Source: Christensenellaceae bacterium Phil7 (GTDB lineage: Bacteria > Bacillota > Clostridia > Christensenellales > CAG-138). From it: a stretch of 64,000 bases of DNA. The position numbers and the translations under genes were made by a program. Each line of letters opens with the position of its first letter. Position 1 is the first letter of the stretch. The DNA is taken from the NCBI GenBank assembly GCA_001940845.1, contig MSGV01000023.1:210312-274311 (forward strand), read 5' to 3'. Below are positions 57,217 through 64,000 of this stretch, piece after piece. The notes under the pieces are model-generated. The model was not told the DNA's origin. It saw nothing but the letters and a program-made list of their open reading frames with translations, and made no database searches.

Positions 57217-58278
57217 ATGAGAAAGATTGGAATTTTGACCGGCGGCGGAGATTGTCCCGGACTCAACGCAGTCATCCGCGGTGTCGTTGAGAAATGCGCA
57301 GTAGCTGGAATTGAAGTTTTTGGATTTAATGATGGTTGGCGCGGTGCGTTGAATGCCAAGGGGCGTTGGCTCAATCTGAGCGATGTCGAAGGGATTCAAA
57401 CCCTTGGAGGAACGATCATTGGAAGCTCCAGAACCAATGTGCTTGCAGATCCGAATGGTCCATCTACGGTTCGAGATGTGCTTGATGCGCTCGACTTGGA
57501 GGGGCTCGTAGCGATCGGCGGTGATGATACGCTTGGTGTTGCAAACGAGCTTAGAAAGATGGGGATAAATGTCATCGGAGTTCCCAAAACAATAGATAAC
57601 GATCTTAGCTGTACCGATTACACCTTCGGATTTGAAACGGCGGCCAATATCGCAATGGAGGCAATTGATCGTTTACAGACTACCGCAAAAGCACATTCCC
57701 GCTGCATAGTCGTGGAATGTATGGGGCGCCACACCGGATGGATCGCATTGCAGGCAGGTCTGGCCGCCAATGCACATCTCGTGCTCATCCCCGAATTCCC
57801 CAAGAGCTATGATGAGATCATTTCGCTTGTACGAAGAAGATATCTTCGCGGCGATCGCCATACCATCATAGTTGTTGCCGAAGGCTTTGAATTGCTCGGA
57901 GCGGATGAGATCGATATCGGTACCGATGCTTTCGGAAATAAACTTCTGCTGCATAAGAATCTAGCGAAAAATCTATCAGACATGATCGAGAATAGCATGA
58001 AGAGCGATCCCCTGCTTGGCAACGATGCACAATATTTCGAATGCCGGCCGGTCGTTCTTGGCCATGTTCAGCGTGGAGGCGCCCCCTGCGCATTTGATCG
58101 TGTACTTGGTACGCGGCTTGGAATTAAAGCAGGTGAACTAGTTGTTCAAGGGGATTATGGTAAAATGGTTGCGCAGGTTGGAACCAAGATAGTGGCAGCT
58201 GATATGGATACGGCTGTTACCGTCCGAAAAGTTGTTGATAAGGAATTCTATGATGCCGCCGCACTGTATTTCAAATAA
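57217..58278 (+). CDS. Phosphofructokinase with PPi-type active-site residues
   Basis: Phosphorylates fructose 6-phosphate at C1 in glycolysis. The phosphoryl-donor site reads GGDDT (residues 101-105) and the substrate motif PKTIDND (123-129). ATP-using PFKs have GGDGS and PGTIDND, so Asp104 and Lys124 point to a diphosphate-dependent enzyme. Other motifs, MGRHTG and HVQRGG, are normal. 353 aa matches group III. TAGGAGAAA precedes the ATG. Donor choice is inferred from residues only. A terminator follows. Confidence 0.88.
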   Translation: MRKIGILTGGGDCPGLNAVIRGVVEKCAVAGIEVFGFNDGWRGALNAKGRWLNLSDVEGIQTLGGTIIGSSRTNVLADPNGPSTVRDVLDALDLEGLVAIGGDDTLGVANELRKMGINVIGVPKTIDNDLSCTDYTFGFETAANIAMEAIDRLQTTAKAHSRCIVVECMGRHTGWIALQAGLAANAHLVLIPEFPKSYDEIISLVRRRYLRGDRHTIIVVAEGFELLGADEIDIGTDAFGNKLLLHKNLAKNLSDMIENSMKSDPLLGNDAQYFECRPVVLGHVQRGGAPCAFDRVLGTRLGIKAGELVVQGDYGKMVAQVGTKIVAADMDTAVTVRKVVDKEFYDAAALYFK

Positions 58279-58304
58279 TATTAATACAAAATATAAATGA
58301 AACC

Positions 58305-58349
58305 AATACCCCATTGCGTAGGCTTTTTGCTGCGCTATGGGGTATTTTT
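58305..58349 (+). terminator. Terminator after the phosphofructokinase gene
   Basis: AATACCCCAT (58305-58314) pairs with ATGGGGTATT (58337-58346), an inner GCG/CGC stem stands in the loop, and T residues follow. It sits between convergent genes. Confidence 0.85.
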
Positions 58350-58353
58350 GATG

Positions 58354-59256
58354 CTAATCATGTTTGCGGCTTATCATTGATGAATACTTCGTATCCTTAA
58401 TATGCTGAACAATGGTCGATATAAATTCCGCATTTGTCGGCTTACCTTTTTCCGAATCTATCGTATTTCCAAAAAGATGATATTGCATGAACGGTCTGCC
58501 GCGCGTCCAAGCTTGTTCGATCGCATATCTCAATGCTTTTTCAACGGCATCCGGTTTAGTCTTTTCATAGTGAGCCGTAATCTCATAAAGTGCGTTCATT
58601 TTGTCGGTACACCCTAGAATTGATAATGAGATCATTATTGCAGCATATTGTGAGCCCTTGTGATTTACATCCAATCCAAGTGGGGCTAGCATATCATGAA
58701 TAAGTGAACCCGCAAAAATCTTTCCATCCGCAGCCGAATCTAAAAGAGTGATATCCGTACTGTTATCTGGCATAGCCCACTCCGTCCGCTTTGTCGTATC
58801 GATGACCTCAAGGTGCACCCTGTATTCATTGAATATCCTATTCACGGTTTCCTGTATCGGACTGCTTGAGTAGACAACGCCGCAAATGCCATCGTTTGAA
58901 CATCTCTCTTCAAGCGTCTTATTATTCCGGCGTGCAATTGCATAGATCATCATATGTCGGCATGATGGGCTCTGCTTCAATGTTTTTGCATAATCTATCG
59001 TGTCGATTCCGCCAAAATGATTTTCAATCAATAAAATATTTGGCATATGCCTCAATAAGGCCGGGAAAAAATCCTCCGGAGCAGATATCAGAGGCAATGT
59101 TTCAAACCGTTTCCCAAATGCATTCAATAATTCGCTGGTAAATTCCAACCCGCCCTTCATCGGGATTGGCGTACTGGCAATCGCAAGCTTACTGGCAACC
59201 AACATTGCTCGCACATAATCAAATCCGTTCGATCTACCACGTTCTTCTTTTGTCAT
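58354..59256 (-). CDS. Spo0A-like regulator with degenerate receiver domain
   Basis: The C-terminal part (residues about 180-288) matches the Spo0A DNA-binding domain: LIHDMLAPLGLDVNHKGSQY, KALRYAIEQAWTRG, LFGNTIDSEKGKPTNAEFIS. The N-terminal 150 residues fit a receiver fold, but the acidic pair is replaced (ASTP, residues 27-30), the phospho-accepting Asp is Glu78 (PNILLIENHFGG), the switch Thr is Ala106, and the conserved Lys is missing (YSSSP). In the recognition helix two positions differ from B. subtilis Spo0A (Arg to Ala, Arg to Lys). AAGGAGGA precedes the ATG. Last gene of an operon with a membrane protein and an M29 peptidase. It may be the genome's only Spo0A or a paralogue. Confidence 0.82.
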   Translation of the reverse strand: MTKEERGRSNGFDYVRAMLVASKLAIASTPIPMKGGLEFTSELLNAFGKRFETLPLISAPEDFFPALLRHMPNILLIENHFGGIDTIDYAKTLKQSPSCRHMMIYAIARRNNKTLEERCSNDGICGVVYSSSPIQETVNRIFNEYRVHLEVIDTTKRTEWAMPDNSTDITLLDSAADGKIFAGSLIHDMLAPLGLDVNHKGSQYAAIMISLSILGCTDKMNALYEITAHYEKTKPDAVEKALRYAIEQAWTRGRPFMQYHLFGNTIDSEKGKPTNAEFISTIVQHIKDTKYSSMISRKHD

Positions 59257-59272
59257 TATGTATCCTCCTTGA

Positions 59273-59947
59273 CTAATTTTTCTTGGACTTAATGGTCAAT
59301 CGATAATATTTATATGCCTGCTCATGGTATTGAATATCACATTTTAGTTGATAACTAATTCCATATAGTGATTCCTTGCAGTCAGATCCTTCAATATACT
59401 CATCAACAAATGAGTTCGCAAGCATTTGAAGTTCTGCAATACTGATTATATCTGTAGACATGCATTTGGTGCACACAAGTATGAATGAATTTATTAGATC
59501 CGAATTATCCTTATCGCGCTTTTGTATTTCAAAAAGCAGCTGATTAGCCTCAGAAAACAACCCTTCATTTGCATTAGGATCTAAATTATGAAATTCCAGC
59601 TCGGCATATATAACACAATCCCATTCATCCACACATAATGTTATACTTCCCTTTTCCTGAACAGTGCCAAATCTGAACTCATACAGATAGTTTCCGTCAT
59701 AAATCTCCTCTACATCTTTCGTATTGACCGGAATACCAGCATCGGTCAATGCTTTTAATACATCAGTCCGATACGGAAAAGGCTGTTTAGTGGGAACTGG
59801 GCTTGGAGATAATACAGGTGGCTCAGTATGCAGTTCTGTACTCATATCCTCCTTAAGCCCAAACTTTAAATATATAGAGCAGCAAAGGAGAATCAACGCT
59901 GAATAGACTATTATCTTAACTATCTTTTCGCGATTCTCCCTCTTCAT
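59273..59947 (-). CDS. Single-pass membrane protein with extracytoplasmic domain, unknown
   Basis: I do not recognise this protein. Of 224 residues, one transmembrane helix (about 9-27) follows a basic N-terminus (MKRENREK). Then come a Pro-rich linker (about 40-58) and a soluble, acidic extracytoplasmic domain. Cys pairs (CTKC near residue 160) and a C-terminal KSKK are seen. GAGGT precedes the ATG. It lies 16 bases before the Spo0A-like gene and 13 bases after the aminopeptidase gene, so it is co-transcribed. A sensor or anchoring role for the regulator is only a guess. Confidence 0.7.
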   Translation of the reverse strand: MKRENREKIVKIIVYSALILLCCSIYLKFGLKEDMSTELHTEPPVLSPSPVPTKQPFPYRTDVLKALTDAGIPVNTKDVEEIYDGNYLYEFRFGTVQEKGSITLCVDEWDCVIYAELEFHNLDPNANEGLFSEANQLLFEIQKRDKDNSDLINSFILVCTKCMSTDIISIAELQMLANSFVDEYIEGSDCKESLYGISYQLKCDIQYHEQAYKYYRLTIKSKKN

Positions 59948-59960
59948 TTTGACTTACCTC

Positions 59961-61187
59961 TTAAATCGCGAAATTACCATCGATAAATATCGGAATCTCC
60001 TTCCCATCATGCGTTATTCCAACGATCGAAAGATCCTGAGTGCCAACCATAAAATCGCAATGCTGATTGCTGCTATTAAGCCCCTTCGCAGTAAGCTCTT
60101 CTTGGCTCATGCTGTCACCATTCTTAATACAGGGATATGCAGCGCCAAATGCGAAATGGCATGATGCATTCTCATCGAATAGAGTATTATAGAAGAGAAT
60201 CCCGCTATTGGAAATCGGAGAATCATACTGAACCAATGCTACCTCGCCGAACATAGAAGCACCCTCATCGACCGAGATGGCCTTTTTCAGATATTCCTCC
60301 CCCTCATCTGCATGAACCTCAGTTATCACACCGTCCTTAAGGATCATATAGAAATTATTGATGATATTCCCGCCTTCAACCAACGGCTTTGATGCAACTA
60401 CCTTACCATTAACGCCATCACGCTTTGGCGCAGTAAACACCTCTTCCGTCGGCATGTTTGCCACAAATTCTATTCCGGATTTGCTGAGTTCGGAGCCTGC
60501 CATCCAAATATGATCCTCTGGAAGTTCAACCATCAAATCGGTACCGATAGAGTTTGTGTAATGGAGATATTTGAAATTAAAAGCATTGAGCTGCTCACGC
60601 TTTTGCTTCAAATAATCGCAATGTTCACGCCAGCGTTTTACTGCACCACCGTTTGAATCGATTCGAACAGCACTGAATATCTCTTTCCATAGCCTATCCA
60701 TAGCCTCTGCTTCAGGCAACTCGGGAAAGACTTTTTTTGCCCAAGCGGGTATCGGTATGCTTGCGACACACCATGGAAATGCACTATTCATAATCATCTC
60801 ATGGTATTCTTTATTTGCTTCCCCAAAAGCACGCGATGCACGCTTCATACGATCTGGATCAACGCCCTTCAAATTCTCAGGATCGGAAGCGGATATCGAA
60901 AGCCTTGCTGCATTCAGCCGAGCCTGACCAATATTTCTATCTGCATCCCATTTGAAAACATTATCGAATACCGAATCATCAGCATTCAGCCAATGTTGGC
61001 GTGAAACGAAATCATCATTCCATTGCATAAAAACATCCTTTGCGCCAACCTCATATGCGGCTTCAACGCAAAGCCTTGCAAAATATGCGCAGTCAACCGG
61101 CGAATTGATCACAACATATTGCCCCTTCTGTACATTAAGCCCAATTTCAATGAGCAAATGTGCATATTCTTTAAGCATCTCTATCAT
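59961..61187 (-). CDS. M29 family aminopeptidase
   Basis: Metallo-aminopeptidase of the thermophilic type (AmpS/PepS). The 408-residue chain has ANMPTEEVFTAPKRDGVNG, the ligand region GEVALVQYDSPI, FYNTLFDENASCHFAFG and the end SNQHCDFMVG. It releases N-terminal residues from peptides. AAAGGAG stands before the ATG. It sits 48 bases after trpS. A TTGACA overlaps the trpS stop but has no good -10. Confidence 0.9.
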   Translation of the reverse strand: MIEMLKEYAHLLIEIGLNVQKGQYVVINSPVDCAYFARLCVEAAYEVGAKDVFMQWNDDFVSRQHWLNADDSVFDNVFKWDADRNIGQARLNAARLSISASDPENLKGVDPDRMKRASRAFGEANKEYHEMIMNSAFPWCVASIPIPAWAKKVFPELPEAEAMDRLWKEIFSAVRIDSNGGAVKRWREHCDYLKQKREQLNAFNFKYLHYTNSIGTDLMVELPEDHIWMAGSELSKSGIEFVANMPTEEVFTAPKRDGVNGKVVASKPLVEGGNIINNFYMILKDGVITEVHADEGEEYLKKAISVDEGASMFGEVALVQYDSPISNSGILFYNTLFDENASCHFAFGAAYPCIKNGDSMSQEELTAKGLNSSNQHCDFMVGTQDLSIVGITHDGKEIPIFIDGNFAI

Positions 61188-61235
61188 ATGTCTTTCTCCT
61201 TTGCTTTTAAATAGCTATTAATAAATATTGGGATG

Positions 61236-62225
61236 TCAACGAAGTCCAACTTTCTTATATACCAAATCTATGGTTTTTTCCGCAGCCTCTGCCGCACGCT
61301 CTGCACCATCCCTTATCACGGATTCCAGATCTCCCCGATTCGCTAAAATGTACTTATACTTCTCCTGTACAGGCTGAATCTCTTCGATCACCGCATCCGC
61401 AACGGCCGTTTTCAGTACTCCATAACCGCATCCATCGAATGAATTTACAGCTTCATCCATATTTTTTCCAGTCATAGCGCAGTATATCGACAGCAAATTA
61501 TTCACACCAAACCGGCCTTCCCCATACGCTATGCGTCCTTCACTATCAGTAACGGCGCGCTTGAGCTTCTTTGTTATGACCGAAGGCTCATCAAGAATAG
61601 ATATGTATGAGTTCGGATTGGGATCGGATTTGCTCATCTTCTTCTCAGGTTCGGTCAAGCTCATCACCCTGCCGCCAAGCTTGGGAATATACGGCTCCGG
61701 CACCTTAAATGTTTCACCATAAGCATTATTAAACCTTATTGCAATATTTCGTGCCAGCTCAACATGCTGCTTCTGATCATTTCCAACGGGAACCAGGTCA
61801 GCTTGATATAAAAGAATATCTCCGGCCATCAGCACAGGATAGGTAAAGAGACCAGCATTGATATTATCGGAATGCTTGGCACTCTTGTCTTTAAATTGCG
61901 TCATCCTGTTGAGCTCTCCCATATATGTATTGCAGGCAAGAACCCAATTAAGCTGAGCATGCTGAACCACATCGCTCTGGATAAAAAGCGGCGAAATACT
62001 TGGATCAATTCCGCAAGCTATCAGAAGAGCGGCCATTCCCAAGGAACGCTCTCGAAGCTCATCAGCATTCTGGCGTACGGTAAGCGCATGCATATTGGCA
62101 ACGCAATAATAGCAGAACTTATCCTCACTTTGAAGCAGCTTCCAGTTTCTGAGTGCACCGACATAATTACCGAGAGTCGGGATGCCGCTCGGCTGAATTC
62201 CACTGAGAATAATTTTCTTTTCCAT
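61236..62225 (-). CDS. trpS: Tryptophanyl-tRNA synthetase
   Basis: Class I synthetase (330 aa). The HIGH-type motif is PSGIPTLGNY, and KMSKS is at residues 196-200. The ATG at 62225 has AGGAGGAAA eight bases upstream; a longer frame to 62285 overlaps the promoter and is rejected. I see no T-box leader. It begins the trpS-M29-membrane-Spo0A-like set. Confidence 0.96.
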   Translation of the reverse strand: MEKKIILSGIQPSGIPTLGNYVGALRNWKLLQSEDKFCYYCVANMHALTVRQNADELRERSLGMAALLIACGIDPSISPLFIQSDVVQHAQLNWVLACNTYMGELNRMTQFKDKSAKHSDNINAGLFTYPVLMAGDILLYQADLVPVGNDQKQHVELARNIAIRFNNAYGETFKVPEPYIPKLGGRVMSLTEPEKKMSKSDPNPNSYISILDEPSVITKKLKRAVTDSEGRIAYGEGRFGVNNLLSIYCAMTGKNMDEAVNSFDGCGYGVLKTAVADAVIEEIQPVQEKYKYILANRGDLESVIRDGAERAAEAAEKTIDLVYKKVGLR

Positions 62226-62256
62226 GGGTATTTCCTCCTGTAAACGATCTATTTCT

Positions 62257-62285
62257 ATTATACACGATTGGACGGTCGCTGCCAA
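62257..62285 (-). promoter_or_regulatory. Promoter of trpS
   Basis: Minus strand TTGGCA (62280-62285), 17 bases, TATAAT (62257-62262). A seven-bp inverted repeat (62270-62276 with 62285-62291) overlaps the -35 region. Confidence 0.82.
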
Positions 62286-62329
62286 CCGCCCAAATCAAAT
62301 TTCTTAAATTATATATTAATTTTAGCCTC

Positions 62330-63511
62330 TTAGATGCCCATTTCTTCCTTGACTTCTTTGAAGCACCTCACTGCAAAGTCCAGATCTTCCTTAGAATGGC
62401 CTGCTGATACCTGAGTACGAATCCTCGCCTTTCCCATAGGAACGACCGGATAGCAGAATCCAACGACATATACACCCTTCTCCAGCATACGCTTTGCAAA
62501 TTCCTGAGCAACCTTTGCATCATAGAGCATTACCGGAACGATGGGATGGGTGCTTTCCGGAACATCGAAGCCAAGCTTGCCAAGCTCTTCGCGGAAATAG
62601 CGTGTATTCTCATGCACCTTATCACGAAGCGCAGTGGATTCGGTGAGCATATCAATAACCTTGATGGATGCTGCACAAATTGCGGGTGCAAGCGTATTGG
62701 AGAAGAGGTAGGGGCGTGACTTCTGGCGGAGAAGATCTACGATCTCCTGGCGTGCGCAGGTATAGCCGCCGCTGGCTCCGCCCATTGCTTTGCCAAGAGT
62801 ACCGGTGACGATATCAACACGACCCATGACGCCGCAAGCTTCTGCTGTTCCCCTTCCATGCTCGCCCATGAAGCCTACCGCATGGCTGTCATCGACCATT
62901 ACGAGGGCACCATACTCATCTGCGAGATCACAAATTGCGGGAAGATTTGCGATGAAACCATCCATGGAGAATACGCCATCGGTTGCTATGAGCTTAATGC
63001 GGCAATCCTTTGCTGCTTCAAGCTGTGTTCGCAGATCATCCATATCATTATTCTTATAGCGGAATCTATTTGCTTTGCAGAGACGAACGCCATCAATGAT
63101 GCTCGCATGGTTCAGTTCATCGGATATGATCGCATCCTCTTTGCCGAGCAGGGTCTCAAACAGACCGCCGTTCGCATCAAAGCAAGATGAATAGAGTATG
63201 CAATCATCGGTGCCGATGAAATCTGCCAGTTTGCGCTCAAGCTGCTTGTGTATCTGCTGTGTACCGCAAATGAAGCGAACGGAAGAGAGACCGAAGCCCC
63301 ACTCATCGTAGCTTGCCTTTGCCGCTGCAATGATCTCGGGATTATTGGAAAGACCAAGATAATTGTTTGCGCACATATTCAAAACGCCATCTTTTGCTGT
63401 AGTATCGATACGTGCACGCTGTGGAGTAGTAATGATTCGCTCGTCCTTATAGGTTCCGGCTTCACGAATGGAAGCGAGCTCATTGCGGAAAATTTCATAT
63501 GCCTGTTTCAT
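62330..63511 (-). CDS. kbl: Glycine C-acetyltransferase (2-amino-3-ketobutyrate CoA ligase)
   Basis: PLP enzyme that cleaves 2-amino-3-oxobutyrate with CoA to glycine and acetyl-CoA, second step of threonine breakdown. The PLP lysine is K241 in [25 protein letters not shown] and [10 protein letters not shown] are family motifs. 393 aa. AAAGGAAAA precedes the ATG. It follows tdh on the same strand by 31 bases, which completes the pathway. Confidence 0.95.
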   Translation of the reverse strand: MKQAYEIFRNELASIREAGTYKDERIITTPQRARIDTTAKDGVLNMCANNYLGLSNNPEIIAAAKASYDEWGFGLSSVRFICGTQQIHKQLERKLADFIGTDDCILYSSCFDANGGLFETLLGKEDAIISDELNHASIIDGVRLCKANRFRYKNNDMDDLRTQLEAAKDCRIKLIATDGVFSMDGFIANLPAICDLADEYGALVMVDDSHAVGFMGEHGRGTAEACGVMGRVDIVTGTLGKAMGGASGGYTCARQEIVDLLRQKSRPYLFSNTLAPAICAASIKVIDMLTESTALRDKVHENTRYFREELGKLGFDVPESTHPIVPVMLYDAKVAQEFAKRMLEKGVYVVGFCYPVVPMGKARIRTQVSAGHSKEDLDFAVRCFKEVKEEMGI

Positions 63512-63542
63512 AGTTTTTTCCTTTCAAAATATGATAATTTAT

Positions 63543-64000
63543 TTATTCCGTCCAATCAAGAACAACCTTGCCGCTCTTGCCGCTGCTCATGGCCTCAAAG
63601 CCCTTTTCGAAATCACGATAATTGAACTTATGTGTTACCATGGGAGTCAGATCAAGCCCTGCTTCGATCATTGCGCCCATCTTATACCATGTTTCGAACA
63701 TTTTTCTGCCGTAGATGCCCTGAAGGGTCAGCCCTTTGAATATAATATCGTTCCAATCAACAACCGTTCCTGGACCTGCGATTCCAAGCAAAGCAACCTT
63801 TCCGCCGTGACGCATGGATTTGATAAGCTGATTCAGAGCACCGCCGTTACCGCTCATCTCGAGACCAACATCAAAGCCCTCATGCATATTGAGCTCCTTC
63901 ATAACATCGGCAAGATTCTCCTTGGCAACATTTACGGGTCGGGTTGCACCGAGGGTTTTGGCAAGCCCGAGACGATATTCGTTCACATCCGTAATAACGA
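63543..64000 (-). CDS. tdh: L-threonine 3-dehydrogenase, C-terminal part (5' end outside window)
   Basis: Zinc-containing medium-chain dehydrogenase that oxidises threonine to 2-amino-3-oxobutyrate. About 152 C-terminal residues are visible: the end of the Rossmann fold ([22 protein letters not shown]), [21 protein letters not shown] and the tail with [11 protein letters not shown]. The frame is open to the window end. The kbl gene next to it confirms the assignment. Confidence 0.93.
   Translation of the reverse strand, partial: VITDVNEYRLGLAKTLGATRPVNVAKENLADVMKELNMHEGFDVGLEMSGNGGALNQLIKSMRHGGKVALLGIAGPGTVVDWNDIIFKGLTLQGIYGRKMFETWYKMGAMIEAGLDLTPMVTHKFNYRDFEKGFEAMSSGKSGKVVLDWTE

Noticed and set aside
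61188..61240. TTGACA at the trpS stop as a promoter for the aminopeptidase operon
   Set aside because: No acceptable -10 box at 16-18 bases.

Overview
The window is a compact piece of chromosome from a Gram-positive anaerobe, most likely a member of the Clostridia (Bacillota). The signs are spoIVB and ricT (sporulation), rqcP, a MEP isoprenoid pathway, an indolepyruvate:ferredoxin oxidoreductase, strong Shine-Dalgarno sequences, TTGACA/TATAAT promoters, GTG/TTG starts, and the well-known folD-xseAB-ispA-dxs-tlyA-nadK-recN-spoIVB cluster. I could not fix the genus. No tRNA, rRNA, CRISPR array or intact insertion sequence is visible.

Layout. 1-9.5 kb (+): folD (cut by the window edge), xseA, xseB, ispA, dxs, tlyA, nadK, recN, spoIVB. 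The argR that often sits before recN and the spo0A that often follows spoIVB are both missing here. 9.6-12.5 kb (+): a PrsA-like lipoprotein, rqcP, ispD, ispF. 12.5-16.4 kb (-): a two-TM membrane protein, an Orn/Lys/Arg decarboxylase-family protein, holB and ricT, from one strong promoter. 16.5-22.5 kb (+): a full pyrimidine operon pyrC-K-D-F-E-B-I behind a PyrR-type attenuator. 22.6-26.7 kb (+): a MacB/FtsX-type ABC transporter. 26.8-36 kb (+): miaB, mutS, mutL, miaA, a YnbB-like PLP enzyme, a cysteine-rich small protein and a DUF3784-like protein. 36-43.5 kb (-): uvrB, uvrA, a nitroreductase, rnhA and a tyrosine recombinase. 43.5-45.2 kb: a gene-poor stretch with an iteron-like repeat, a 54-residue membrane peptide and an ECF-transporter S component (-). 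45.2-53 kb (+): iorA, iorB, a PatB/MalY C-S lyase, pcrA, ligA. 53-58.3 kb (+): a Na+/alanine symporter, an HflX with an extra N-terminal domain, a thymidylate-kinase-like protein, and a phosphofructokinase with PPi-type residues. 58.3-64 kb (-): tdh (cut by the edge), kbl, trpS, an M29 aminopeptidase, an unknown membrane protein and a Spo0A-like regulator.

How the genes work together. Isoprenoid precursor synthesis (dxs, ispD, ispF, ispA), DNA repair (xseAB, recN, mutSL, uvrAB, pcrA, ligA, rnhA) and de novo pyrimidine synthesis are the main themes. Threonine-to-glycine degradation (tdh-kbl) and 2-oxoacid oxidation (iorAB) reflect amino-acid fermentation.

The most unusual items are: (1) a Spo0A-type protein whose receiver has lost the acidic pocket, has Glu in place of the phospho-accepting Asp, and sits in an operon with a peptidase and a membrane protein; (2) a JAMM-like metal-binding motif at the N-terminus of HflX, behind a leader that could act as an attenuator; (3) an array of six ~22-bp spaced repeats next to uvrB; and (4) a perfect 14-6-14 palindrome beside the tyrosine recombinase gene. 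All calls come from reading the sequence. No database search was run.
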